The translations under genes were made by a program, and so were the position numbers. This document shows, one piece after another, positions 21,583 to 32,393 of a DNA stretch of 64,000 bases (its first letter is position 1; the number at the start of each line of letters is the position of its first letter). The notes under the pieces were generated by a model. That model was given only the letters and a program-made list of their open reading frames with translations. It had not been told where the DNA came from and did not search any database. This stretch comes from Arachis hypogaea (lineage: Eukaryota; Streptophyta; Magnoliopsida; Fabales; Fabaceae). The stretch lies in the NCBI RefSeq assembly GCF_003086295.3, contig NC_092048.1, positions 36,394,425-36,458,424 of the forward strand, read 5' to 3'.

Positions 21583-21600
21583 TTGGCGCCGTTGACGGGG
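21583..21600 (+). promoter_or_regulatory. Primer-binding site of element B (tRNA-Asp type)
   Basis: TTGGCGCCGTTGACGGGG directly follows the LTR. Apart from one base it is the complement of the 3' end of plant tRNA-Asp, the usual primer for Tat/Athila elements. Confidence 0.75.
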
Positions 21601-21622
21601 ACCTGGAAGTCATCCCACCACC

Positions 21623-22760
21623 ATGGCGAACAGCCATGACAATGACCACGACTCAGATCTAGAAAACAGAACGCCGCACAAAAATGCGGGCACCACACTG
21701 AAAGATACCCCGGAACCCAACGGAGACAAAAATTTATCAAATCCGGGAGCAATAGAAGCGCTTCAAGATCGCTTGAAACAACTTGAGAAAGAAACCCAAC
21801 AACAACGAGAGATCGAAAAGGATCTACAAAGAGAGGTACGGCGACGTCGAGAATTGGAAGAAAAACTACAGCAGTTAGAAGCCGATCTCAAATCGAAAAC
21901 TCCTCGGACTACTCCTGAGGAAAATTCACGCAAAGAACAAGATCCATTCACCAGGGAAATCATGAAAACCAAAATTCCAAAAGACTTCAAACTCCCGGAT
22001 ATGATTTTGTACGATGGCACCATAGATCCCAACCATCATCTCAGCAATTTCAGAAGCAGAATGTACCTCACCGACGCCTCAGACGCTGTTCGCTGCAAAG
22101 CTTTCCAACAACTCTCACGAAGACAGCAATCAGATGGTTCGACAACTTACCTCCAAAGTCCATCTCAAACTTTGACGACCTGGCCAAAAATTTCCTGGCC
22201 AGATTCTCCATCCAGAAGGATAAGGCCAAGCACGCCCCCAGTTTACTAGGGATCAAGCAAGGAGATCGGGAGAGCCTCCGCAACTACATGGAAAGATTCA
22301 ACAAAACATGCATGGACATACAAAGTTTACCAACAGAGGCTGACATCATGGGACTCATCAATGGCCTACGAGAAGGACCTTTTAGCCAATCTATATCAAA
22401 GAAGTACCCTACCTCCTTAGACGAAGTACAGGAGTGAGCAGAAAAATACATCAACATGGAAGAGAACGCTCGGCTGGGAGAAACCTCAAAATCTAGGGCC
22501 CCTACCGAGACAAAGACAAGGAATCCAAAAGGAAAGAAGATCGACAAGGGGAGAAAATAAAAAAATACCATAATTACACTTCTCTCAGGGTATCCCTAGT
22601 CGACGTATACAAAGAAGTCTGCCATACGGAGAAAATTCCCCCAGCACGGCCACTTAAAGGCAAAAGAGGAGGAGGAAACCGGAAGGAATATTGCGAATAC
22701 CACCGAGTTCGAGGGCACTCCACCAACGAGTGCTTCGACTTAAAAAATATCATAGAAAAA
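21623..22760 (+). pseudogene. Element B gag
   Basis: The ATG at 21623 lies 40 bp after the LTR. A coiled-coil N-terminus (Q-L-E-K-E-T-Q-Q-Q-R-E-like, near 21770-21890) is followed by the retrotrans_gag core (P-K-D-F-K-L-P near 21980, Y-D-G-T-I-D-P-x-x-H near 22010). The frame shifts near 22115 and again near 22545, with a TGA at about 22436. The zinc-binding C-x-x-H...G-H...C motif lies near 22695-22735. Gag would form the cytoplasmic virus-like particle. The product from the first ATG stops at 22249, so it is non-functional. Confidence 0.8.
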
Positions 22761-23522
22761 TTGGTGAGAGAAGGAAGATTAGATCGATTTCTGGCCACCC
22801 GAGATGATGACCAAAGAAAGAGACGAAGGGACGAAGATGACGGACGAGCTGAGCGATCGCCTCGGACACCAGAAAGACACGTCCACATGATACACGGCGG
22901 ATTCGCAGGAGGTGGGATCTCCAAATCATCCCGCAAAAGATATCTCAAAGAAGTATATCATGTCAAGGGAAAGGAGGAAGCACCCGACATCCCTGCGATA
23001 ACATTCACTAAAGAGGACGCATCCGGCATCATCTCGGGACACGACGATCCCATGGTCATCACTATCATACTGGCAAACGCTAATCTACACCGCACATTAG
23101 TAGACCAAGAGAGTTCTGCCGACATCTTATTCAAGACAGCCTTCGATAAACTCGGCTTAGACGAAAAGGAGCTTAGAGCATACCCGAACAATCTGTTCGG
23201 ACTAGGAGACACCCCGGTACAACCACTAGGATACGTATCGCTACACATAACCTTCGGAAAAGGGAACCAATCCAGGACCCTTAAGATAGACTACATTGTG
23301 GTCGACGTAAGTTCAGCCTATAATGCCCTAATAGGTCGGACAACACTCAATCAACTCGGCGCAATAGTCTCGACTCCACATCTATGCATGAAATTCCCAA
23401 CTATAGAAGGGATAGCCATGATAAAAGCAGATCAAAAGATGGCACGCCACTGTTATAACGAAAGTCTAAACCTCAGAGGCAGAGGAGAAGAGTTTCATAC
23501 AATTGAACTTGGCAGAGTTTAG
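22761..23522 (+). pseudogene. Element B protease region
   Basis: An open stretch of 253 codons that starts in the gag C-terminus (basic R-K-R-R-R-D-E region) and passes into the retropepsin domain. The active-site block near 23100 reads V-D-Q-E-S-S-A-D-I-L, where the family has D-x-G-S-S-A-D, so the Gly next to the catalytic Asp pair is replaced by Glu. It closes with TAG at 23520. Further stops follow at 23646 and 23760 in the linker to RT. The enzyme would process Gag-Pol; this copy is probably inactive. Confidence 0.75.
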
Positions 23523-23783
23523 CGACGAGAAGAACTCCGTCCACAGCCAGAAGGTGAGACAGAGAAGATTCAGATCGGAGACACCTCGGATAAAACAACT
23601 AATATCGGCACGATTCTAAAAGGAGACTCAAAAGAATTACTGATATAATTCTTACGAGATAATGTTGATCTCTTCGCATGGAAGGCCGCAGACATGCCAG
23701 GAATAGACCCTAAGCTAATGTGCCACAAGTTGGCGGTCTATCCAAGATCTCGGCCAGTGTAGCAGAGACGAAGAAAACTTGGA

Positions 23784-24884
23784 GTGGAGCGATCCCAAGC
23801 TGTGGAAGAGCAGGTACAGGCACTACTGGAGGCAGGATTCATACGAGAAGTCAAGTATCCCCTATGGTTAGCCAACGCTGTCTTGGTGAAAAAATTAAAT
23901 GGGAAGTGGCGAATGTGTACTGATTACACCGATCTCAACAAAGCCTGCCCAAAAGATCCTTACCCACTCCCAAGTATCGACGCTCTGGTAGATGCTTCCT
24001 CCGGATATAGATACCTCTCGTTTATGGACGCATACTCGGGATACAACCAAATCCCCATGTATCCACCAGATCAAGAAAAGACCTCGTTTTTAACACCGAA
24101 AGCAAATTACTACTACATCGTGATGCCTTTCGGTCTCAAGAACGCAGGTGCTACTTATCAAAGGCTGATGAACAAAGTTTTCTCAGACCACATCGGAAAA
24201 ATCATGGAAGTCTATGTGGACGACATGTTAATAAAAACACAAAGCGAAGACACATTACTGTCCGACCTGACTCAAGTGTTCGACACTATAAGGAAGCACG
24301 ACATGCGACTCAATCTTGCAAAATGCACCTTTGCGGTAGAAGCAGGCAAATTCTTAAGTTTCATGCTCACACAAAGAGGAATTGAAGTAAACCCAGATAA
24401 ATGCCAAGCCATACTCAACATGAAGAGCCCCACCTGTGTCAAAGAAGTGCAGCAACTTAACGGGAGATTAGCCGCCCTATCCAGATTCTTAGCAGGGGCA
24501 GAGATAAGATCTCTCCCCTTCTACGCTACTCTAAGGAAGGAAAAGCAGTTCGAATGGACGACAAAATGTGAACAAGCCTTCAAAGACTTCAAAGAATTCT
24601 TAGGACGGCCGCCGATCTTATCTCGACCGCGAGAAGGAGAACCGCTCATATTATATCTCGCAGTGGGAAGCCGGGCAATAGCCTCAGCACTAGTCAAAGA
24701 AGACGAAAGTGGGCAACAACCCGTCTACTTCATTAGCAAAGCGCTACAGGGATCCGAGCTGAACTACCAGAAGATAGAAAAGTTTGCCTATGCTCTCATT
24801 CTAACATCTCGACAACTTCGCCCGTACTTCCAGGCTCACACCATTAAGGTTCGAACCAACCAGCCCATAAAAGGAATACTGTAG
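23784..24884 (+). pseudogene. Element B reverse transcriptase and degenerate gypsy RNase H
   Basis: 366 open codons. RT motifs are all visible: M-C-T-D-Y-T-D-L-N-K near 23915, F-M-D-A-Y-S-G-Y near 24025, M-P-F-G-L-K-N-A near 24125 and the catalytic Y-V-D-D near 24215. The connection domain and the first RNase H follow. In the RNase H the usual catalytic Asp position reads Y-L-A-V-G-S, a loss typical of the Tat lineage, where a second RNase H takes over. TAG at 24882 ends the stretch; the frame is open again right after. Copies the RNA genome into DNA in active relatives. Confidence 0.85.
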
Positions 24885-25934
24885 AAAACAGATTTAGCAG
24901 GTAGAATTTTACAATGGGCAGTAGAGTTATCAGTGTTCGACCTCCAATACGAACCTCGGACGGCCATCAAATCGCAGTATCTGGCCGACTTCATTGTAGA
25001 ATTCACAGATGCTCTGGAAACCCCCACAGAATGGAATCTTTATGTGGACGGCTCTTCAAATAAAACTGGAAGCAGCGCAGGCGTGATAATAGAAAGCAAT
25101 CAGGGAACCCAAGTGGAGCTCTCCCTCAAGTTTGGGTTCTCGGCCTCGAACAACCAGGCGGAATATGAAGCATTATTAGCTGGTTTGAAGCTGGCTAAAG
25201 AGGTTGGAGCTCAAAAACTTAACATTTACAGCGATTCACAAGTAGTCACCTCACAGATAACAGGGAGCTATCAAGCCAAGGACCCTACCATGAAAAAATA
25301 TTTAGACAAAACCAAGGAACAACTCGGACAACTCGGGGAATATAATATCTGCCACATACCCCGCGAACAAAATGCCCGAGCTGACGCACTCTCGAAGCTA
25401 GCCAGCACCAAACCAGGGGGCAACAATAGAAGCCTCATCCAGGAAATACTACAGAACCCATCAATCTCGGAAGAGGGAAAAGTCCTGGCCATAACAAATC
25501 AAGACCAAGGATGGATGACCCCCATAATCAACTACCTCAAAACAGGAACACTCCCCGCAGAAGAAAAGGAGGCAAAGAGGTTAAAAAGGGAGGCACAGTA
25601 CTACACCATCATAAACAACATCCTGTACAAAAGAGGAATCTCAATACCATTTCTAAAATACGTGCCGACCTCCAACATAAAGGAGGTGCTAGAAGAAGTA
25701 CACGGTGACATTTGTGGCAATCATCTCGGAGCACGGGCTCTCGCCAAAAAAGTACTTCGGGCAGGGTTTTATTGGCCAACTCTACAGAAAAAAGCTACAG
25801 AATTTGTAAAGACATGTCCACCATGTCAGAAACATGCCAATTTTCACATCGCCCCGCCAGAAGAGCTCATCAGCGTAACTTCGCCTTGGCCGTTTGCAAA
25901 ATGGGGCCTCGATCTTCTCGGCCCCTTCCCCTAG
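24885..25934 (+). pseudogene. Element B second (archaeal-type) RNase H and integrase N-terminus
   Basis: Same frame as RT. The second RNase H has D-G-S-S near 25050, A-E-Y-E-A-L near 25160, Y-S-D-S-Q near 25230 and A-R-A-D-A-L near 25375, the four acidic residues of the catalytic site. An acidic linker follows, then the integrase zinc finger (H-x3-H ... C-P-P-C-Q-K-H near 25700-25840) and the first catalytic block W-G-L-D-L-L-G near 25905. TAG at 25932 closes it. Dual RNase H is established for the Tat lineage. Confidence 0.85.
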
Positions 25935-26748
25935 GGATCAGGACAAGTTAAATTCCTCATAGTAGGGGTAGACTACTTTACAAAGTGGATCGAGGCAGAG
26001 CCCCTAGCCAATGCCACCGCTCAAAGAAGCCGGAAATTCTTATATAGAAATATTGTCACAAGGTTCGGGGTTCCATATTCAATAATCGCAGACAATGGCA
26101 CTCAATTCATAGATGCAGGCTTCAGAAAACTAGTAGCCGACTTGAATATAAAGCACCAGTACACCTCCGTTGAACACCCACAAGCCAATGGATAGGCCAA
26201 AGCTGCTAACAAAGTCATATTGGCCGGGTTAAAATGGAGATTACAAGATGCAAAGGGAGCCTGGGCAGAAGAGCTTCCACAGGTCCTATAGGCCTATTGA
26301 ACGATGCCACATTCCACCACGAAGGAATTCCCCTTCCGGTTAGCATACAGAATAGAGGCGATGATTCCAGTAGAGATTGAGAAAGGATCGCCTAGAGTAG
26401 TTCATTACAATGAGGGAGCAAACTCCCAACTTCAGAGGGAAGAGCTCCACCTGCTACCCGAAATTCAAGAAAGAGCTCGGATCAGGGAAGAAGCACTAAA
26501 ACGTCGAATGGCTTCCAGATATAATTTAAAGGGTAGTGCCGAGAAATTTCGCGGAGAACGATCTCATCCTAATCCGAAACGATATTGGAACAACTCGACC
26601 AGGAGAAGGAAAGTTGGTAGCAAACTGGAAAGGACCCTACCGAGTTGTAGAAGTACTTGGGAAGGGCTACTACAGACTGTCCGAACTTGATGGACGAGAG
26701 CTTCCCAGATCATGGCACGCCTGCAACCTAAGAAGGTACTACAGCTAG
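25935..26748 (+). pseudogene. Element B integrase core and C-terminus
   Basis: Continues the integrase: T-K-W-I-E-A near 25985 and the second catalytic D in A-D-N-G-T-Q-F near 26090. In the third block (H-P-Q-A-N-G near 26180) a TAG follows, and the catalytic Glu position codes Lys. More stops lie near 26289 and 26298. Then comes a C-terminal region in two overlapping frames (26304-26690 and 26536-26748) that ends with P-R-S-W-H-A-C-N-L. The DDE triad is thus broken; the protein cannot integrate DNA. Confidence 0.8.
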
Positions 26749-27199
26749 AAAAGTAAAAGATCTCACTATTGAATGCACTCTTTTTCCTGAAAAGGTTTTT
26801 TAATGAGGCACCAAGTTGAGACTCAAACACTATTCGACATAAAGGGATGAAAGATTCCCACATGTATATATTTGCACTTTCCTTTGAATAAAATATATAT
26901 TTTAGATATTCTACAAGTATTCAAGATGCATTAATCTGAAGCATTCATCGTCCGATTATAAAGCAACAGATCGGCAGAAAGTGAAAAAACAATTTCACTG
27001 CACGATCACGATAAAGATAATCGTCTGATAAAGGTGAAAACACGATTCACCCAAAAGACAATCTAAAAGATGACAACCACTTTCTACAAATCGGCAAAGA
27101 TGAACACAGAATAATGTAAGAAGTTATCGAAAGTGATCCAAAAAAGAACATGACGAGGTCTTACGGATTGCTAAAATAATAACTTAAAGACTGGCCGAC
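26749..27199 (+). other. Element B untranslated region after pol
   Basis: Non-coding spacer of the retrotransposon between integrase and the tandem repeat block. AT-rich, with an AATAAA at about 26885. No ORF recognised. Confidence 0.5.
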
Positions 27200-27725
27200 G
27201 TTAAGAAGTCGGACCACGTCAACCCAAGTTATAAGTAAACCCTGGAAAGAGGTCTGGCCAACCCTATTAAAGAGGATTACTTTAACTTAGAAGGGCCCGA
27301 CATGACAAAGTCAGCCCAAAATGAAAAAGTTATAAAAGTAGTCCCTGAAAGAGACCTGACAAAGGTCCAAGAAAGAGGACTACAAAAATAACTTAGAAGA
27401 GATCAACCTAACGAAGTCGGTCTCCTACAACAAACAAAGTTATAAAAGTAATCCCTGAAAGAGACCTGACAAAGGTCCAAGAAAGAGAATTACAAAAATA
27501 ACTTAGAAGAGATCGACCTAACGAAGTCGGTCTCCTACAGCAAACAAAGTTATAAAAGTAATCCCTGAAAGAGATCTGACAAAGATCCAGGAAGAGGATT
27601 ACAAAAATAACTTAGAAAAGACCGACTTCACGAAGTCGGACTCCTACTACTAAAAAGTTATAAAAGTAATCCCTGAAAGAGATCTGACAAAGATCCAAGA
27701 AAGAGGATTACAAAATCAACTTGGG
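27200..27725 (+). repeat. Tandem repeat in the 3' region of element B (about 110-bp unit)
   Basis: The anchor TATAAAAGTAATCCCTGAAAG recurs near 27231 (diverged), 27330, 27440, 27550 and 27658, with spacings of about 99, 110, 110 and 108 bp. Each unit also carries an AACTTAGAAGAGAT and GAAGTCGG block. Arrays of this kind in untranslated regions are a known trait of Tat elements and can seed satellites. Confidence 0.8.
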
Positions 27726-28219
27726 GGACCAACTTGAAGAAATCGGTTATAGATCGTCAGGAATACAAGCAAGAGCGAGAAAACCGAAAAACAAGTTAGA
27801 CCCACATAACCACAACAATAAAGGATTCAAGCTACAAAAGTACAAAGCAATCCAAAAAGGTCGAGCTGTAAGGTTCCAACATTCTCAAAAAACAGAAGAG
27901 ATCCCAAGTCAAGCACAAAAAGCATGATATAATCTACAAAGTTATAAAAGCCTCGGAGGCCACCAAAACCTACCTTAAAAAGCTAAGCGAGGTACCTTTT
28001 GTTTTTCAAAAATTAAAGTCGCTAGGTAAGCAATGAGAAAGTGTCAGCAGTTAACAAAACATAAAGAGTTTAAAAAGCCCACAAGCCGAGCCAACTACAT
28101 AAATATCCAGAATAAGTGAGCTAAGGGTCAGAAGACTTTTTATCAGCATCAATCCGAGGAGATGGAGGGCGAGTCTGGAGAGGAACAGCATTCACAGTAC
28201 CGTCATCCCGGTTTAAAAT

Positions 28220-30036
28220 CTAGCAGTCAGGATCAGAAGCGGAAGGGTCGACCTCGGCAGGAACAACAAAAGTCGACACCTTAGCAGAGGACACAAGGGG
28301 AGGTTCGACATTATCATCATCCTCGTCATCAGGAACAATCTTGCCATCCTTGACAACATTATCCAGGCTGAAGAGGGTTAGGTCGGGCTCAGGAGCAATG
28401 ACCCGAACTTGCTCCTTCAGGTTCTCATAAGCAGCAGTCACGCTGCCAACAAGATGACCTTGAAGTTCAGAATAATCTTCCCGGGCACTCTCCAGCTCCC
28501 CCCTCAGGCGCATCACCTCCCGATAGGACGTAACGTAACTATCCTTATGCATCATTGCCGTGTCCTCGGCCAACCGCACAGAAGCTGCCAGAGAAAGGGA
28601 ACTCGCCTTCTCGTTCTCTAGATCTTTTTCCATCTTGGCCACCTTTACCTCGAGCTCCTCCTTCAGCCCCTTCATCCGGTCGAACTCTTGCTTCGCCTCC
28701 TCCATAAATGCTTTGGTGGCATGGAGAGGAAGGTTCTGGGCAGTTCGGTGCAGAGCAGCCCCCATATACACCATCTTTATGCTGTTTCGGGTCATAAATT
28801 CCAAATGATGAAGGATGGACACATCGTCCATAGAAAGGGCACCATAGGGACCGATTTGCTGATCCACAAATTCAATTGCATTAAAATTGGGAGCATCGAG
28901 GTTGAAGGGCTCAACTGTTTTTTGTTTCTTATTGGGAGGAGCGACAGAAGGAGTAGCAGAAGTTGGAAGAGGGTCAGCCAGACGAACTCGGGGAGTGGGG
29001 ATCACCTTCCTCACCCAGGAGAACTCGGCATGGATGGCTTCACACGCACTAGGGAAGATCCCTCCCCGGCCGCCTTAGCCGAGATGTTTTTGGCAGTAGT
29101 CACCTTCTGGGCCCTCTTAAAAGCCTTCATAGATTCATTATTCTTGATCGCCTCTGCAAATAAGACACAACAGTAAGAAATTAAGCTACAAGTCAGAAAG
29201 GCATTCACAAGCAATATAAACAGATAACAAAGGAAACGCAAAATACCCAGCTCAGTTTGAAGAAGAGAGGGATTGGTTAAAAATTTCTTTGTATCAAGAT
29301 AGGGAGATTGACTCCAGTGTTCTTCCAAGACAGCCACAAAAGCTCGCTCAGCCTCATCCAACATTTCCCACGTATACCTGGACACTCTCACATCTTTTTG
29401 CCATTCTAAGGGAAAGGCGGGCTCATCATTCTCATCCAGGAAAAAGGGCCGAGCTCCTTCAACAGCTCGGACCTTGAAAAAGTAGTTCTTAAAATCGTGA
29501 AACAATTCATCAAACATGGAAAAGACCTTCTTTCCCTGGGAAGATCAAAAGGAGACCCAAGCTGCCTTCTTTTTTACTACTCCAGGCTTCGTCAAGACAA
29601 ATAGGTAGAAAAAGAGAGATTGCGAGGCAGGGATACCAAAACCATTACACAACAATTGAAAAATTTTAATGAAACCCCAGGAATTAGGGTGAAGTTGAGA
29701 GGGAGCAACATTACAGGACCATAACAGGTCTGTCTCAAATTCAGTAAAAGGAAGGGTAATACCCAGCTGACCAAAGAAGAAGTCATAAGCATAGAAAAAA
29801 GGGCGATCATTAACAACCCGAGTAGAGAAACAAACTCTCTCCTCAGAAGAGGGAGGGACGAGTTCATAATTCTTCTCATCACCAGGATTACTACAGACCC
29901 TATGAAACTGCCTAAGCTGCGCGCAAAACTCGGAATCAACCAAAGAGACACACATAAGAACCATCGAGTCCACCCAATCGGCCATGCCCTCGGGAACCTG
30001 GGAAGACATCTCTACAACATTATTGCGAGAAGACAT
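28220..30036 (-). pseudogene. Antisense accessory gene of element B (putative gypsy-type transposon domain)
   Basis: It runs opposite to gag-pol. ATG 30036 opens a frame whose core (F-F-Y-A-Y-D-F-F-F, then V-A-P-S-Q-L-H-P-N-S-W) resembles the Pfam 'putative gypsy type transposon' family (Transposase_28). A TGA near 29546 is followed in frame by 29517-29247. A GT-AG intron of 93 nt (29154-29246) is evident from the splice sites and its AT-rich body. A shift near 29012 leads to a 264-codon C-terminal part (28220-29014) with a proline-rich stretch, a long coiled coil and an acidic tail. Function is unknown. Element A carries the same gene, so it belongs to the element family. The Pfam assignment is from memory. 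Confidence 0.7.
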
Positions 30037-31059
30037 GAGGCCAACTAAATCCTACAATAAGAAAAGAAGAATGGATTACTAACAAAACATCTCGGACGAG
30101 GGGCAAAACAACTCGACAGACGAACAAACAGGAAAGGAAAACCCCATGACTCAAACTAAAATCCTGGAGTATCCTTTGGAGGCAGCAACGAAGCAAAGTT
30201 TCAAGAAAATTCTACAGCTTACGTCCCGACACTCATCAAAAAAGGAAAAAAATAAGGTTTCGAACAAAACAAAGGAAGTAAAAACACAAAAGTCACTACC
30301 TTTCTACAGTCTATCAACCAAAGCATTGTCAAAATAAAAAATGCCCAGCAGAAAATCACCAAAGATGCAAACTTTTTCAGAATCAAGCAAAACCATCATC
30401 GAAGGCACAAGCAAAAACAACAACAAACATGCAAAAGCCCCAATTTTTAGATTCAGGCAACAAGAAAAGGAAAAAGATTCACACCAAAAATGAAGAAATT
30501 TCAGAACACATCAGGTACAGCAAAAGCAGAAAAGATTCAAACTTTCTCTGAGCAAAATTCAAAAAACAGACATATAAAGAAACAGAGGAAGAAAATCGAA
30601 CCTGGAGAATAAGCTGAAGCACCAAAGCCACCCCTCGAAGCGGAAAACTGCAAAGATAGAAGGAGAAATCTGGAAATCACCCCTCTTCCTCAGAAAGCAG
30701 TAGCAGAACAGGCGTTGCGGGAAGGAACCACGAAAGAAACAGAAAATGAGAGAGTAAAGGGAGAAGTTACGAAGAAGAGCGAAGAAGAGAAACCATTTTT
30801 TGATTGAGAGATTCAAAATAAAAGCCAAGAGAGAACGGGGCAATTAATACCAATTAATGAAGGTATTAAACCCTCTTACATTCCCAAAAAACAAAGCGCT
30901 GATATAAAAGCGCGCGCTTTTAGAGGAAAACGTTCTACATTCAAAAAGAGTCTACAAAAGGAAGAAATCGACAAAATGCTTGAACTCGGTTTCACTAAAG
31001 AAGGATCGAATTCAAAGGACTCGACCTCAAAAAAGAAGACCGAGCTCAAGCAGGGGCAC
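30037..31059 (+). other. Element B region between antisense gene and 3' LTR
   Basis: It should contain the promoter and 5' untranslated part of the antisense gene. A CGCGCGC-bearing patch lies at 30908-30918. It ends in the polypurine tract AAGCAGGGGCAC directly before the 3' LTR. Confidence 0.5.
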
Positions 31060-31604
31060 TGTTCATACCCTGAGTCGAGCTACCCGACCCGGGATGATTG
31101 GCGACAAAGTGACCGACCTCTTCAGGTCAGACTACCCGACCTCTTCTAAAGAGCTCGGCCAAAGCGACAGGAAAGCCCAAATAAAGGGCCCAAATAGAGG
31201 AACACGACCCAAATCCAAAGGCAATCCAAGCCTATAGAGATTAAGGCGGTTCCCTTGAAAATAAGCTGACTTCACCCAAAATAAGATAAGATAAGATAAG
31301 ATAAGATAACTAACTTATCTTATCAGAAAGGTCAGCCCACACTACTATAAATACATTGGAGCACCCAGGTATAACTCATACTCTGATTCTACATAAAACC
31401 TGCTTAATACCCGTGCTAACTTAAGCATCGGAGTCTCTTACAGGCACCCCCACCCTCCGGTGGCCAAGGATCAGCAGTGTGGCAAGTCCAGCGAGTCGGA
31501 CACGACAGCTCCAGCCGCCACCAGCCAGCCGGACACGCCGTCTCCGACCTGTACCGAAGATCTCATCCGAGATCGACCTCCAGTTTCAGGTAAACTTCGG
31601 AACA
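31060..31604 (+). repeat. 3' LTR of element B
   Basis: Full-length partner of 21042-21582, with one extra AAGAT unit near 31285-31310 and about 28 substitutions. Confidence 0.9.
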
Positions 31605-32393
31605 AATAGCTTTCTTGAAATTTGCGCACGTCTTTAATAGGGGAACGAAAGGACTATTTTGCCCTTTTTCTTTTATAAAATGCTCCACATTTTTCTTCTT
31701 CTTCTTTCCCCATTCCTGAAAAAAGTTCCATTTGCCTTCATTCCCTTCAAGAGCTCTTTTCTTTCTTTGCTTCTTTCTTCATATCCGCTTTTCTATTTTC
31801 AAGATTTTCTCTATCTTGATTCGTTTGAGGAGGTCTTGGTACTTTGAAGAGGATCGTTCGTGTTCTGATGCTTGTCTCGCCTCCTCCTTTTGCATTTGTC
31901 AAGGTTGGTACTTTTCTCTATTTTTGTTTGTTTGCTTGAACTGTCCTGGATTCTTTGGACTATTCTAAATGGTACCCTGAGTAGTTATTATAGAATATTG
32001 ATGACAGTTTTATATTTTTTGTATCTTGGGGTTTCTTTGGTAGCTTTGTTTAAACTATGGTTGCTTTGCTTACTGGGAACCCCTTTTGAAAACTGTTTTT
32101 GTCACTGGAAACTAGTTTTTGTCATCGGATATTACTTATTACGAACGTTTGACTGTTTTTCTGGAATTTGGAGGGACTTGTTATCATTTATGACTTGTTG
32201 GTTGTGTTCGTGTTGCCCCCAATGGTATCGCTGTTGTCGGTGTAGGAGGGATGCCATTTTTGCTTATACTTGCTTTGAAAAGATGTTTTTCAAATCGTGT
32301 TTTGCATTTTGTTTCTTTTGTCCAACTTCTTTTGAATGACGCCTGAGTTTTGTAGTGACAATTTCTTTGTTGTATTTGTAGCTGTAGATTTTA
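31605..32393 (+). other. 5' region of the antisense gene of element A
   Basis: Internal DNA of A, next to B. A TTTTATAAAA box at 31671, a CTTCTTCTT pyrimidine run and several GT/AG sites suggest the promoter and untranslated exon or intron of the accessory gene that starts at 32394. ORFs here lack recognisable content. Confidence 0.4.

Larger units (their letters stand above)
21042..31604 (+). mobile_element. Tat-lineage Ty3/gypsy element B
   Basis: A complete 10.56-kb element with LTRs 21042-21582 and 31060-31604, primer site, gag-pol, a tandem repeat block, an antisense accessory gene and a polypurine tract identical to that of A. By eye I count about 28 substitutions over 541 aligned bases between the LTRs (about 5%), mostly transitions. 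Flanking 5-mers GGTAG and AATAG agree at three of five bases, a decayed TSD. Pol has many in-frame stops. It is inserted in the 3' untranslated part of element A. Confidence 0.88.

Noticed and set aside
23720..23923. Short ORF upstream of element B RT
   Set aside because: Shadow of the RT linker in another frame.
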